Assembly: GCA_000336895.1 (NCBI GenBank)
Contig: AOLX01000027.1
Coordinates: 193,573 to 257,572, forward strand
Source: Haloarcula argentinensis DSM 12282
GTDB taxonomy: Archaea; Halobacteriota; Halobacteria; Halobacteriales; Haloarculaceae
Length of the DNA: 64,000 bases
Direction of reading: 5' to 3'
The notes under the pieces were generated by a model. That model worked only from the letters and a program-made list of their open reading frames with translations, searched no databases and had not been told where the DNA came from. Of this stretch, positions 49,340 through 58,978 are shown piece after piece; within the stretch, counting starts at the first letter, position 1, and each line of letters starts with the position of its first letter. The position numbers and the translations under genes were made by a program.

Positions 49340-49602
49340 TCTTCGGATGGGGGCCACGACTGTGGGGCCGGGTCTGACTCGGTAATCTCGGAGTACAGCA
49401 CCACGAGGGCCCCGAGAACGATGGTCAACACAAGCACGCCGGCGATCCCGCCCAGCGCGTTCTGGCCGACGAATGAGGTCGTTCCGGTCATGAGGTCAAC
49501 GGTCGACGCGACTTCGAACAGTGTCAGTAACAGCCAGACGAAGGCCCCCAGTACCACGAATGTGAGTATCTTCGACTGTTGGACCGCGGTTCGGAGTGTC
49601 AT
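49336..49602 (-). CDS. Small two-helix membrane protein
   Basis: 88 residues from MTLRTAVQQSK: helices ILTFVVLGAFVWLLLTLFEVAS and GIAGVLVLTIVLGALVVLYSEI, with an acidic C-terminal tail. First of an operon of three overlapping genes (membrane, zinc-ribbon, helical). Unknown function. Confidence 0.6.
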   Translation of the reverse strand: MTLRTAVQQSKILTFVVLGAFVWLLLTLFEVASTVDLMTGTTSFVGQNALGGIAGVLVLTIVLGALVVLYSEITESDPAPQSWPPSEE

Positions 49603-49650
49603 TGTCGTTCGTGTATGACAAAGACCAGCAAGCATTATAAATATACGGCG

Positions 49651-50439
49651 TCACCCGTCGACGAGGTCCCAGTCCGCTTTCTCGGCGGCGTCGGCGAGCG
49701 GGACGAACTCCCAGCCAGTCCGCTCTGCAATCGGCTCGTCGTCCGGGCGGCCCACGACGACCATCCGCTCGGCGTAGAACATGGAGTGCTCGTCGATGTC
49801 GGCAAGCCGTTCGGCCGGTTCCTGCCCCGCGCCGCTGAAGAAGTCGGCGTCGATGCCGTTGTCGCGCTGGAACTTGTTGATGACGAACGCATCCACGTCG
49901 CCGACGATACCGACCCAGTCGGCCCACGCCCGCGCCTCTCGGAAGACCACTTGCGGGTCGGCGAACTGTCGGGCCGCGTCGTAGGTCACGGCCATCGTCA
50001 TGTCGTCGATGCCGCCGCCGTGCGGGCCGCTCGCCTCGACAGACTCCTCGCCAGCGGCGGGATCTTTGGCGACGTTCGAGGCCGGGTCAGTGTCAGTCGC
50101 GGCCGCCCCGCCCGCGCCGCCGCTGTCCGTCGGGATGCCGACCGGCTTGTCCTTGTTCTCTCGCGGGACGTGGGGGACCGTCTGGCCTCCGGGGTCCGCG
50201 CTGGCGGCATCCCCGCCGTTCCCCCCGCCACCAGTGTCTGCGTCGGGACTCGCACGTGCGGCCGCATCTGGACCCCCAGCCTCGGCGTCGCTGTCAGGCC
50301 GCACCGATTCGGTCCCAGTCGCTCCGGGGTCGGGTTCGTCCTCGGGGTCGCCCTCCCCGCTCCAGAACCAGTCGCCCCTGTTCGGCGTCTCTTCGTCGTC
50401 CTGTACGTCGAGTTCATCAAGGTCGATTTCGTCTGTCAT
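49651..50439 (-). CDS. Protein with disordered acidic N-terminus and a conserved C-terminal domain (DUF7124-like)
   Basis: 262 residues from MTDEIDLDELD. Residues 1-145 are low-complexity and acidic (G, A, P, D-rich, no structure). Residues 148-262 (TMAVTYDAARQFADPQVVFREARAWADWVGIVGDVDAFVINKFQRDNGID...) form a compact domain, perhaps HAD-like, without a recognisable active site. The start overlaps the stop of the AOR gene. Confidence 0.55.
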   Translation of the reverse strand: MTDEIDLDELDVQDDEETPNRGDWFWSGEGDPEDEPDPGATGTESVRPDSDAEAGGPDAAARASPDADTGGGGNGGDAASADPGGQTVPHVPRENKDKPVGIPTDSGGAGGAAATDTDPASNVAKDPAAGEESVEASGPHGGGIDDMTMAVTYDAARQFADPQVVFREARAWADWVGIVGDVDAFVINKFQRDNGIDADFFSGAGQEPAERLADIDEHSMFYAERMVVVGRPDDEPIAERTGWEFVPLADAAEKADWDLVDG

Positions 50440-52208
50440 TCTCCGAGTGTCGTGTCCGCTGGTCGTGTCGCTCGGTCGACGGCATCCGTGAGGCCGAGTC
50501 GCTCGATGGTCTCGGGTGTGGGGCAGCCGTCGGCGTCCCAGCCCCGCTGGCTGTAGTAGGCGTCGAGCATCGTATCGAAGGACTCGGCGTCGATTGCCGC
50601 GCCCGCGTTCGGGCCTGAGTCGAGCGGTTCCTGCAGTTTCGCCGGGAGTTCGTCGTCGGCCCGCGAGATACCCTCGCGAACGTTGAACAGGCGCGTGAGC
50701 GTCCAGACGCGCTCGCCCACGGTGGCGAGGTCGCCGTCCGTGTCGAGGCCGATAGCGTCGAGCCACTCCGCGCCGAGGTCGTCGAACACGTCGCCGACGA
50801 AGTCGTCGACGACGAGACACCACAGCGCCGAGCGCTGGTCCTGTTCGCGGATGACGGCTGCGGCCGCCCGCTCGGGACTCCAGTCACCGTCGAAGGCTTC
50901 CCGCTCGATGGGGAGCGCCCGCCGGTGACAGGCCCCGCGATCGCTGGTCGCGTACGCAAGTGCCATGCTCCGCGCGCCGCGGGGGTCGTAGGCGGGCAGT
51001 TCCATGGCCTTGATCGTCGGCAGGAGGTCGTCCCCGCCAAGACGAGCCGAGGCCGCGTCGACGCCGTCAGCCAGGGCGTTGCCGAGCGGCGTTTCCCGTG
51101 CGACGATTTCTTCGAGGAGCGCCCGCGCATCCTCGGGACTCCCGTACTCGAAGGATTTGTCGAGCAGGCCGGCGTCGCTGGCCTTGATGGCCCACGCGAC
51201 GGCGCTCCCGGCGCTGATGAGGTCTAGACCCAGTCGGTTGCACGTCTCACCGAGCGCTGCCACGGCGTCGAAGTCGTCGATGCCGAGCCCGGCCCCGAGA
51301 CTCATTGCCGTCGCCCCGCGAGGGATAGTCTCGCCGTCCTCGGTCTGGACACGGAAGCCGCCCGGGCTCCCGTCGTCGTCGTACTCTCGGCCTGCGGCGA
51401 GTTCCTGCACGGCCTCGATGCCGACGCCGTCGGTCCCCTCGAACTGCCCGTCCTCCCAGCCACGCGTCGAGAGCGCGCCGACCTCGTTGGCGAAATCGAC
51501 CGTCTCGACGGTTCCGCTGGCGTGGAGCCACTGCCCGGTGTTGCCCTCGCGGTACCGCTGTGCGTACTGCTCCCGTAGCTCCGCGAGGTCCGTCGGCGGC
51601 TCGCCACGGACGACGACGGCTTTCAGCCGTTTTGCGCCCATCACTGCCCCGGCACCGCCGCGGCCGGCGTGGTGTTCGCCGCCGTCGGAGGCGATTGTCG
51701 CGAACGCGACGCTCTGCTCACCCGCCGGACCGATACACGCCACCGCGGCCTCTGGGAACGCTTCATCGGTCTCAGCCGTATCCTTGCCCCACGTCTCGGC
51801 GGGTTCAACCGTCGCGCCGTCGTCCGCGACGACGAGTGTGACCGGCTCCGGGGCGCGCCCGGTGACCAGAACTCCAACGTGGTCCTGCAACGCGCCAGCC
51901 AGCGTATCCGGGAACGTCCCGCCCGCGTACGAGTCGAGGAAACCGCCGGTCAGCGGCGACTTCGTGACCGCGGCATATCTCGTCTCGCCCGGCAACAGTC
52001 CGGAAACCGGCCCAAGCATGAACAACAGGACGTTTTCAGGGCCTAACGGATCGGTGCCGGCGTCGAGTTCGTCGTAGAGGTATCGAGCGCCAAGTCCCTT
52101 GCCACCCACGAACTGGCGACGCCAGGCCGCCGGAACCGGACGGCTCTCGACCGACGCCGACGACAGGTCGACGTGGAGCATCCGGTCCCGGTTGGCTACT
52201 GTCATCAT
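50436..52208 (-). CDS. Aldehyde ferredoxin oxidoreductase-family protein
   Basis: 590 residues. Opening RMLHVDLSSASVESRPVP and FVGGKGLGARYLYDELDAGTDPLGPENVLLFMLGPVSGLLPG define the tungstopterin AOR family, and LPAYDPRGARSMALAYATSDRGACH is the second pterin motif. The CxxCxxxC cluster site expected near residues 285-300 is absent: that stretch has no cysteines. Either it is an AOR paralog without the [4Fe-4S] cluster or the cofactor is used differently. Its 3' neighbour overlaps by 4 bp. Confidence 0.75.
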   Translation of the reverse strand: MMTVANRDRMLHVDLSSASVESRPVPAAWRRQFVGGKGLGARYLYDELDAGTDPLGPENVLLFMLGPVSGLLPGETRYAAVTKSPLTGGFLDSYAGGTFPDTLAGALQDHVGVLVTGRAPEPVTLVVADDGATVEPAETWGKDTAETDEAFPEAAVACIGPAGEQSVAFATIASDGGEHHAGRGGAGAVMGAKRLKAVVVRGEPPTDLAELREQYAQRYREGNTGQWLHASGTVETVDFANEVGALSTRGWEDGQFEGTDGVGIEAVQELAAGREYDDDGSPGGFRVQTEDGETIPRGATAMSLGAGLGIDDFDAVAALGETCNRLGLDLISAGSAVAWAIKASDAGLLDKSFEYGSPEDARALLEEIVARETPLGNALADGVDAASARLGGDDLLPTIKAMELPAYDPRGARSMALAYATSDRGACHRRALPIEREAFDGDWSPERAAAAVIREQDQRSALWCLVVDDFVGDVFDDLGAEWLDAIGLDTDGDLATVGERVWTLTRLFNVREGISRADDELPAKLQEPLDSGPNAGAAIDAESFDTMLDAYYSQRGWDADGCPTPETIERLGLTDAVDRATRPADTTLGE

Positions 52209-52294
52209 ACCTCACTCCACTGTCTGTCGACTAAAGGATTATCCCCACCAATCATGCACGAAGCACCTTTCCGCCAGCCCCGAGAAGTCGGGAT

Positions 52295-52900
52295 ATGCGC
52301 GCTGGAGTCATTGTCGCAGGCGGCCGGTCGACGCGGTTCGGCGATAGCAACAAGGCCGTCGCCGACCTCGCTGGGACGCCGATGATTCGGCGCGTCGCCG
52401 ACTGCCTCAGGGAAGCCGTCGACGAACTCGTCGTGAACTGCCGGGAGGACCAGGTCGAGGCCATCGACGCGGCGCTGTCGGACCACGCGCTCGACCCGAC
52501 GTTCGCGCTCGATGAGGACCCCGGCCAGGGGCCGATGGCGGGCATCGCGACCGGGCTTGGGGCCGTCGACAGCGAGTACGCCGCCGTGGTGGCCTGCGAT
52601 ATGCCGTTTGTCGATCCGACGTTCATCGACTACCTGTTCGAGCAGGCCGCGTCCCACGAGGCCGCAGTGCCGCGCCCGGACGAGTGGTTCCAGACGACAC
52701 AGGCGGTGTACCACGCCGAGGCGATGCAGGTGGCCTGCCGGCGAGCGCTGGAACGCGGTGAGCACAAGGTCGTCGAACCGCTGTTCGACCTCGATTACGT
52801 CGTCGTCGAGCGCGAGGACGTACTCGAACACACCACGCTAGAGACGTTCGAGAACCTCAACACCCGCGAGGAGTTCAAAGCCGCGGCCGACCGGTTCTGA
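52295..52900 (+). CDS. mobA: Molybdenum cofactor guanylyltransferase
   Basis: 201 residues. GVIVAGGRSTRFGDSNKAVADLAGTPMI is the nucleotide-binding motif; VVACDMPFVDPTFIDYLFE is the second signature. MobA joins GMP to molybdopterin to give MGD, which the formate dehydrogenase needs. Divergent from the AOR gene, 86 bp apart. Confidence 0.9.
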   Translation: MRAGVIVAGGRSTRFGDSNKAVADLAGTPMIRRVADCLREAVDELVVNCREDQVEAIDAALSDHALDPTFALDEDPGQGPMAGIATGLGAVDSEYAAVVACDMPFVDPTFIDYLFEQAASHEAAVPRPDEWFQTTQAVYHAEAMQVACRRALERGEHKVVEPLFDLDYVVVEREDVLEHTTLETFENLNTREEFKAAADRF

Positions 52901-52927
52901 ACGAGCGGGGGCCGTGTCGGTTCGCAC

Positions 52928-53647
52928 TTAGACGACTGCCACCAGTGGGTCGTCGCTCCGCATCTCAGCGAGGACGACACGCGGGACGGCGACTCGGTCG
53001 TGAATCGTCTCGGCGACGGCCCGCGCGCTCGCTTCGAGTCCCTCGTCGTCGACCATGTTGAGCAGCGGAACCGCGGTCGCGTCGGCTGGCACGTCTTTCA
53101 GTCCGCCCTGGTCGCTCGCAAGGACCGCGGCAACATCTCTCGGTCGAATCTCGTCGCCGGGGTTGAGCCCTGTAATCGCGGCGACCTCGTCGACTCGGTG
53201 AACGATGTCGTCCGTCAGCGGTTCGCCGACGACGTGTGCGCTCGCGATGGGGACGACCGTCGAAGCCGTCGATGGGAGCTGTGGCTCGCGGTCGCTCGGC
53301 GCTTTGAACTCCCGCATCCGCGCGCCGTCGGCTTTCACCAGAATCGGGTGCCCGATGTCAGCCAGGTCGGCGACGGTTTCGGGGTCGTAGCCGCGGTAGC
53401 GGTCCGGTCGCTCCTGTACTGGCACAACACCCAGCGGCCACGTAGACGCCGTATCGATGGCTGTCTGTGGAGTCTCCGTCACGACAACGTCTGCGACCCA
53501 GCCGTCGAAAATCGGAATCCGGACTGTCGCGGTGACGACTGCGCGTTCCAGTCGCGCTGCGAGTGCTGCCATCGTTGTCTTCTTTCCCCCAGCGCCGACG
53601 AAGCAGGTGGTCCCGTGTCGCGCGTCCAGCGCTTCGACGATGTCCAT
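52928..53647 (-). CDS. YqeC-like molybdenum hydroxylase accessory protein
   Basis: 239 residues. FVGAGGKKTTMAALAARL is the P-loop-like N-terminus of YqeC, LVKADGARMREFKAPSDREPQLP the middle signature, and ITGLNPGDEIRPRDVAAVLASDQGG the later one. YqeC is usually associated with selenium-dependent molybdenum hydroxylases, but no selenium genes are seen here. It probably serves cofactor maturation; convergent with mobA, 28 bp apart. Confidence 0.75.
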   Translation of the reverse strand: MDIVEALDARHGTTCFVGAGGKKTTMAALAARLERAVVTATVRIPIFDGWVADVVVTETPQTAIDTASTWPLGVVPVQERPDRYRGYDPETVADLADIGHPILVKADGARMREFKAPSDREPQLPSTASTVVPIASAHVVGEPLTDDIVHRVDEVAAITGLNPGDEIRPRDVAAVLASDQGGLKDVPADATAVPLLNMVDDEGLEASARAVAETIHDRVAVPRVVLAEMRSDDPLVAVV

Positions 53648-53753
53648 ACGCAGTGCAGGGCGGTGATTTGGTTAATCGTTACCCCGTGTCCGACGACAGA
53701 ACCGGAACAGTCACGCCATTTAAGAGGCTGTGCTGTGAACAGTTAGCAAGGAT

Positions 53754-54836
53754 ATGCTCGAAGATGACTTCGGTCGCGAGGTCTCCGGTGTCCGCGTCTC
53801 CCTCACCGACCGGTGTAACTTCGACTGCGTCTACTGCCACAACGAGGGACTGGGCGACACACGGGGCCCGATGGAGGCACAGGACGACGAACTCTCTGCC
53901 GACACCATCGTGGCCTTCCTCGAAGTCGCCGCCGAGTTCGGGGTCGACTCGGTGAAGTTCACTGGCGGGGAGCCGATGCTCCGGGAGGACCTCGAGGAGA
54001 TCGTCCGGCGCGCGCCGGACGAGATGGAGGTGTCGATGACGACCAACGGCACCTTCCTCCCCGGCCGCGCCCCGGACCTCGTCGACGCGGGCCTCGAGCG
54101 GGTCAACGTCTCGCAGGACGCCCTCGACAGCGAGGCCTTCGCCGAACTGACTCAGAGCGGGGCCTACGACCGCGTCCTCGAAGGCGTCGAAGCAGCGCTG
54201 GACGCCGGCCTCGAACCCGTGAAGCTCAACATGGTCGTCTTCGAGCCCACCGCGGGCTACGTCCCGAAGATGGTCGATCACGTCGCCGAGAACCCCGGTC
54301 TCCAGCTCCAGCTCATCGAGTACATGCCGGAACTGGCCGGCCACCCGGAGTGGGCCATCGACATCGACCGCGTCCACGACTGGCTCGAGGACCGCGCCGA
54401 CACGGTCGAACATCGTGAGATGCACGACCGCAAGCGCTACTGGATACACAGCAGTGACGCGGCGGCCGAAAGCAATGGCACTGCCACTTCGCTGGCCGCG
54501 TCCGACGGCGGGATACGGACGGAGCCGGTCAACAATCAAAACAGCGGGATGGTCGAGATCGTCGACCCCGTCGGTAATGAGAACTTCTGTGCGAACTGCC
54601 ACCGCGTACGGCTCACCCACGACGGCTATCTCAAGGGCTGTCTGAACCGCAACGACGACCTGCGTGACATCGGCACGACCAAGGAGTCGATGCGGGCCGC
54701 GTTCCGCGAGACGGTCGACACCCGCGTCCCCTACTACGGCGAGTACATGGTCGAAACCGAGGACGGCGAGTGGGAGATAAACGAGGAGTACATCGACACC
54801 GACGGGGACCGTGCGCCCTACGAGTACTCGGAGTAG
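53754..54836 (+). CDS. moaA: GTP 3',8-cyclase
   Basis: 360 residues. TDRCNFDCVYCHNEG at residues 19-33 is the radical-SAM cluster motif; VKFTGGEPMLREDL, MTTNGTFL and ENFCANCHRVRLTHDGYLKGCLN, which binds the second cluster, are all present. The terminal GG of classical MoaA is not seen. It carries out the first step of molybdopterin synthesis. Confidence 0.93.
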   Translation: MLEDDFGREVSGVRVSLTDRCNFDCVYCHNEGLGDTRGPMEAQDDELSADTIVAFLEVAAEFGVDSVKFTGGEPMLREDLEEIVRRAPDEMEVSMTTNGTFLPGRAPDLVDAGLERVNVSQDALDSEAFAELTQSGAYDRVLEGVEAALDAGLEPVKLNMVVFEPTAGYVPKMVDHVAENPGLQLQLIEYMPELAGHPEWAIDIDRVHDWLEDRADTVEHREMHDRKRYWIHSSDAAAESNGTATSLAASDGGIRTEPVNNQNSGMVEIVDPVGNENFCANCHRVRLTHDGYLKGCLNRNDDLRDIGTTKESMRAAFRETVDTRVPYYGEYMVETEDGEWEINEEYIDTDGDRAPYEYSE

Positions 54837-54887
54837 CGGCCACCGCGGACGGGCACGCTCACTGTTTCGCCGTCGATCTAGACCGTC

Positions 54888-55973
54888 ATGAGTTTCCCGT
54901 TCCGCGAGCAGACGACGGTTTCGCTGTCGTGGAATGAACTGACCGGCGCAATCGGGGACTCGGCGACGGTGCTTCCGGTCGTCGTGGCTGTCGCCGTGCT
55001 GACGGAGCTGTCGCTCCCGGTCATGCTCGTCTGGTTCGGCGTGTTTCAGGTCGTCTGGGGGCTGTACTACGGTGTTCCGATATCGGTCGAGCCGATGAAG
55101 GCTTTCGCTGCGCTGGTCATCGCCGGGACCATCTCCACCGGCGAACTCGTCGTCGCGGGGCTTTTGCTGGCCGGCATACTGCTCGCGCTCGGAACCACGC
55201 GGTCGCTCGAAACAGTCAATCAGTACGTCGATGACACCGTCGTTCGTGGGGTACAACTCGGCGTCGCGCTGGTCCTGCTGGAGACGGGTGTCGACCTCGG
55301 GGTTAGTGATCCGAGACTCGTGGCCGTCGCCGTCGGCGTGGTGGCCGTCCTTGCACTCCTGGGCTACAGCGGCCAGAGCGCCTTCGCCGTCTTCGTCCTG
55401 GGTGCTGGCATTGCCCTCGCGGAAACCGGGATCCCGACGCCGGCCGTTCCAGCGGTTGACGCCATGTTCATGCTCCCAAGCATGACGCTGTCGGCACAGA
55501 CGGCGGAGGCCATCCTCGCCCAGATCGCGGTCACGGTCGGCAACGCCGCCCTCGCCACGTCGGTCCTGCTCGCTGACTACTTCGACCGGGACGTGTCGGC
55601 GGACCAGCTCTCGAACAGTATGGGGCTGATGAACCTCGCCGCGGTCCCTTTCGGTGCGTTCCCGATGTGTCACGGGAGCGGCGGCGTCGCCGGGAAGTAC
55701 GCCTTCGGGGCCAGAACGTCCGGCGCGAATCTGATACTCGGCGCGGGCTACGTGCTGACCGCGTTCCTCGCAGTCGGCGTCATCGCGGCCTACCCGACAG
55801 CCCTACTCGGAGTCATTCTGGTGTTGATCGCCCTCCAGTTGGGCTGGACCGGCGTCTCCAAAGCGGACGACGTGGCGGTCGTCGCTGCAATCGGTGGCCT
55901 CGGCGTGCTCGTCAACCTCGGTCTCGCGTTCGTCCTCGGTATCGTCGTCCAGCAGCTTCGTGCTCGATTGTGA
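54888..55973 (+). CDS. MOT1-family molybdate/sulfate transporter
   Basis: 361 residues, about ten membrane helices. ELTGAIGDSATVLPVVVAVAVLTELSLPVMLVWFGVFQVVWGLYYGVPISVEPMKAFAALVIAG and GLMNLAAVPFGAFPMCHGSGGVAGKYAFGARTSGANL are the paired signature segments of MOT1-type molybdate permeases. It follows moaA by 52 bp and supplies metal for the local molybdoenzymes. Confidence 0.82.
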   Translation: MSFPFREQTTVSLSWNELTGAIGDSATVLPVVVAVAVLTELSLPVMLVWFGVFQVVWGLYYGVPISVEPMKAFAALVIAGTISTGELVVAGLLLAGILLALGTTRSLETVNQYVDDTVVRGVQLGVALVLLETGVDLGVSDPRLVAVAVGVVAVLALLGYSGQSAFAVFVLGAGIALAETGIPTPAVPAVDAMFMLPSMTLSAQTAEAILAQIAVTVGNAALATSVLLADYFDRDVSADQLSNSMGLMNLAAVPFGAFPMCHGSGGVAGKYAFGARTSGANLILGAGYVLTAFLAVGVIAAYPTALLGVILVLIALQLGWTGVSKADDVAVVAAIGGLGVLVNLGLAFVLGIVVQQLRARL

Positions 55974-56027
55974 TGGTGCGATTGCCCCCACACGCTTGTA
56001 TTAGGAGGCCGAAGTGTCGACCGATAG

Positions 56028-57041
56028 ATGCGCCCCGCAACGGAACTCGAAAACCTACTCGGAGAGGCCGACTCTCTCACCATCGTCTGTCACAACAACC
56101 CCGACCCCGACTGTCTGGCCAGCGCGCTCGCGCTCGGTCGCATCGCGGCCGCCGTCGGCATCGACGAGCGGCGGATCCTCTACAGCGGCGAGATATCACA
56201 CCAGCAGAACCGGTCGTTCGTCAATCTGCTGGAGATGGACCTCCGGGAGTTCGACGCGGCCGACGTGACCGACCGCGAATCCTCGGAACTGCTCGCCTTC
56301 GTCGACCACTCGATTCCGGGGTCGAACAACCGGGTTCCCGAAGATGTCTCGGTCGACATCGTCATCGACCACCATCCCGCCGAGGATATCAGCGCCCGGT
56401 TCGTCGACCACCGCGTGGAGATCGGGGCGACGGCGACGATACTGACCGAATACCTGCGGGACCTCGAAATCGAACTCGACGACCGGCTGGCAACTGCGTT
56501 GCTGTTTGCCATCCGGCGGGAGACGCTCGGGTTCCTCCGCGGCGTGACGCCGGACGAGTACGGCGCGGCCGGTTTTCTGACCGGAACGGCCGATTCGGAT
56601 CTGTTGCGACAGCTCTCCTCGCCATCTGTCAGCGGCGCGACCGTCGACGCCATCGCGGACGCAATCGAGAACCGGACGGTCAGGGGCTCAGTGTTGATAT
56701 CGCACGTCGGCAGGACGGGGGAACGGGACGCGCTCCCGCAAGCGGCCGACTACCTGGCGACGCTTGAAGGCGTCGAGACGGCCATCGTCTTCGGTATCGT
56801 CGAGGACACCATCCAGCTCAGCGCCCGCTCGACGGACTCCCGGGTCAACATCGGTGATGTTCTGAGCGAGTCCCTGGGCGATGTCGGGAGCGCAGGGGGC
56901 CACCGCGAGATGGCTGGCGGCGAGGTGCCGCTCGGTATCTTCGCCGACTACACGAGCGACGACGCCGTCCTCGTCGATATCGTCGAGCAAGTGATCTCGG
57001 CGCGGCTGTTTGCTGGATTGAACCTCTCGGAAGAGAGCTAA
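56028..57041 (+). CDS. DHH-family phosphoesterase (NrnA-like)
   Basis: 337 residues. CHNNPDPDCLASALALGRIA (DHH motif I variant), FVDHSIPG, IVIDHHPAEDI (DHH motif) and the C-terminal DHHA1 segment GDVGSAGGHREMAGGEVPLG. These enzymes degrade short oligonucleotides and pAp. It converges on the aCPSF1 gene, with 14 bp between the stops. Confidence 0.88.
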   Translation: MRPATELENLLGEADSLTIVCHNNPDPDCLASALALGRIAAAVGIDERRILYSGEISHQQNRSFVNLLEMDLREFDAADVTDRESSELLAFVDHSIPGSNNRVPEDVSVDIVIDHHPAEDISARFVDHRVEIGATATILTEYLRDLEIELDDRLATALLFAIRRETLGFLRGVTPDEYGAAGFLTGTADSDLLRQLSSPSVSGATVDAIADAIENRTVRGSVLISHVGRTGERDALPQAADYLATLEGVETAIVFGIVEDTIQLSARSTDSRVNIGDVLSESLGDVGSAGGHREMAGGEVPLGIFADYTSDDAVLVDIVEQVISARLFAGLNLSEES

Positions 57042-57055
57042 ACGGCGTCTGCTGT

Positions 57056-58978
57056 TCAGGATAGCCGGAACGTTTCGAGGTTCTTCGGGTTGTGCGTCCG
57101 CATGTTGAACTTCTGGTACAGCGCCGAGGACAGCTGGTTCGTCGTTGACGCGTCACCGTGGACACAGAGGATCTTCTCCGGCCGCGGGTGCATCGTCTCG
57201 ACGAACGACTCAAGTCCCTGCCGGTCGGCGTGACCGGAGAAGCCGTCGACCGTCTCTACGTTGAGCCGGAGGCTCACCCGCTCGGCGCGTGGCCCGCTCG
57301 TATCGCCCATGGTGATTTCGTCCTGCCCGCGCTGGATCTGGCGACCGAGCGTCCCTTCGGCCTGGTAGCCGACGAACGCCATGGTGTTGTCCGGCTCGCT
57401 TCCCAGCAGCCGGAGCCAGGACATCACGGGACCGCCGGTGACCATCCCGGAGGTGGTCAGAATGATGGCCGGTTCGTCGTCGGCGATGTCCTGTCGCATC
57501 TCGTCGCCGCCGTCGACCTGCTCGAACTGCTCGGCGAGGAACGGGTTCTCGTCCTCGTAGAGGATGCGCTGGCGGAGGTCGTCCCGGAGGTACTCCGGAT
57601 ACGCGGTGTGGATGGCCGTCGCTTCCCGAATCATCCCGTCGAGGTACACCGGCATTGTCGGGATGTCGCCCTTTCGCATCGCCTCTTCGAGGACGAGCAT
57701 GAGTTCCTGGGACCGCCCCACGGCGAAAGCTGGAATCAGTACCTTTCCGTCGTTCTCGTACGTCTCGTTGATAACGTCCTTGAGAACCCGCTCGGAGTCT
57801 GATTGATCGGTCTGGTAGTCGTTCTTGCCGCCGTATGTTGACTCAAGCACGAGCGTCTCGACCCGCGGGAAGTCGTTGACAGCGCCGTCGAGCAGGCGGG
57901 TGTCCTTGTAGTGGATGTCTCCGGAGAAGGCGACGTTGTAGCGGCCCTCGCCGATGTGGAAGTGACACACTGCCGACCCGAGGATGTGGCCGGCGTTGTG
58001 CATCGTGAGCTTGATGTCGGGCGCGATGTCGGTGACGTTGCCGAACTCCAGCGGAATCGTGTGTTTCAGCGCGTCGCGGACCTGCTGGCTCTCGTAGGGC
58101 GGGGTGCGCCCTTCCTTCGAGGCAACATCGAGGTAGTCCAGCTGGAGCAGGCCCATCAGGTCCCGCGTCGGCGCAGTCGTGTAAATCGGCCCGTCGTAGC
58201 CGTACTTGAATAGGATAGGGATGAGCGCGGAGTGGTCCAAGTGCGCGTGTGTCAGGACGACGGCATCGAGGGAGTTCGGCCCGGCCGCGAGGGCTTCGGG
58301 TGCCTGAAGATATGGGACCTCGCCCTCGGCACCGGGCTTGTCGCCACAGTCGATGAGGATGCGGGACTCCGGCGTCGAGAGGATGAAGGCGGCGCGTCCG
58401 ACCTCACGACAGCAGCCGAGCGTGGTGAGCCGCACCCAGTCTTCGTCGCTCGTGGTCGGTCGGTTGATCTGGCGGCCGACACGCTGGAGGATGTCCCGTC
58501 GTTCTTCCCGTTCCTGCTTGAGGTAGTTCCGAACGTTCGAGACGGTCGAAGACTCCATCGGCGGTGTCCGGACGACCTCGGGGGTCCAGCCGACGGAGGC
58601 GGAGATCTCGTCCAGCGTCGCGCCGTGGCGACCGATGACGCGGCCGGGCTTTTCGGCCTCGATGAACACTTCACCGGTCTGGCGGTCGAAATCCAGGTTC
58701 TGGACACCGGCGTCCTCGGGAATCGTCTGCGTGATTCGTGCCCGGGCTTCGTTTGGCGGGACGAGGGCTTCTTGCGTGGGGCGAACGTTGATTCGTTTAC
58801 GGAGCGTCTGTGCGAGGTTTCTGACGATCCCGTCACGGTTGGCGACCGTCTGCGCGTCCGGCGTATAAATAACCAGTTCCGGTCCCTCGAACGCGACGGA
58901 TTCGATTTCGATGTCGTCCGGTGTCTCTTCTTCGACCTGTGCTTTGATTCGATCAAGTGTCTCGTCTGCGGAACTCAT
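57056..58978 (-). CDS. Transcription-termination factor aCPSF1 (beta-CASP ribonuclease)
   Basis: 640 residues, the usual length. Two N-terminal KH domains (residues 1-145, including VIGRHGATLDEIS), a metallo-beta-lactamase domain with VVLTHAHLDHSALIP near residue 240, and a beta-CASP domain with AFAVGRSQELM, SGMVTGGPVMSWL and a C-terminal SGHADRQGLESF followed by VHGDAS. aCPSF1 cuts RNA 3' ends at U-rich tracts and terminates transcription in archaea. Confidence 0.95.
   Translation of the reverse strand: MSSADETLDRIKAQVEEETPDDIEIESVAFEGPELVIYTPDAQTVANRDGIVRNLAQTLRKRINVRPTQEALVPPNEARARITQTIPEDAGVQNLDFDRQTGEVFIEAEKPGRVIGRHGATLDEISASVGWTPEVVRTPPMESSTVSNVRNYLKQEREERRDILQRVGRQINRPTTSDEDWVRLTTLGCCREVGRAAFILSTPESRILIDCGDKPGAEGEVPYLQAPEALAAGPNSLDAVVLTHAHLDHSALIPILFKYGYDGPIYTTAPTRDLMGLLQLDYLDVASKEGRTPPYESQQVRDALKHTIPLEFGNVTDIAPDIKLTMHNAGHILGSAVCHFHIGEGRYNVAFSGDIHYKDTRLLDGAVNDFPRVETLVLESTYGGKNDYQTDQSDSERVLKDVINETYENDGKVLIPAFAVGRSQELMLVLEEAMRKGDIPTMPVYLDGMIREATAIHTAYPEYLRDDLRQRILYEDENPFLAEQFEQVDGGDEMRQDIADDEPAIILTTSGMVTGGPVMSWLRLLGSEPDNTMAFVGYQAEGTLGRQIQRGQDEITMGDTSGPRAERVSLRLNVETVDGFSGHADRQGLESFVETMHPRPEKILCVHGDASTTNQLSSALYQKFNMRTHNPKNLETFRLS

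Noticed and set aside
53679..55673. Open frame of 664 codons antisense to moaA and the molybdate transporter
   Set aside because: It is an effect of high GC at third positions; the sense genes have clear families and motifs, while the antisense protein has none.
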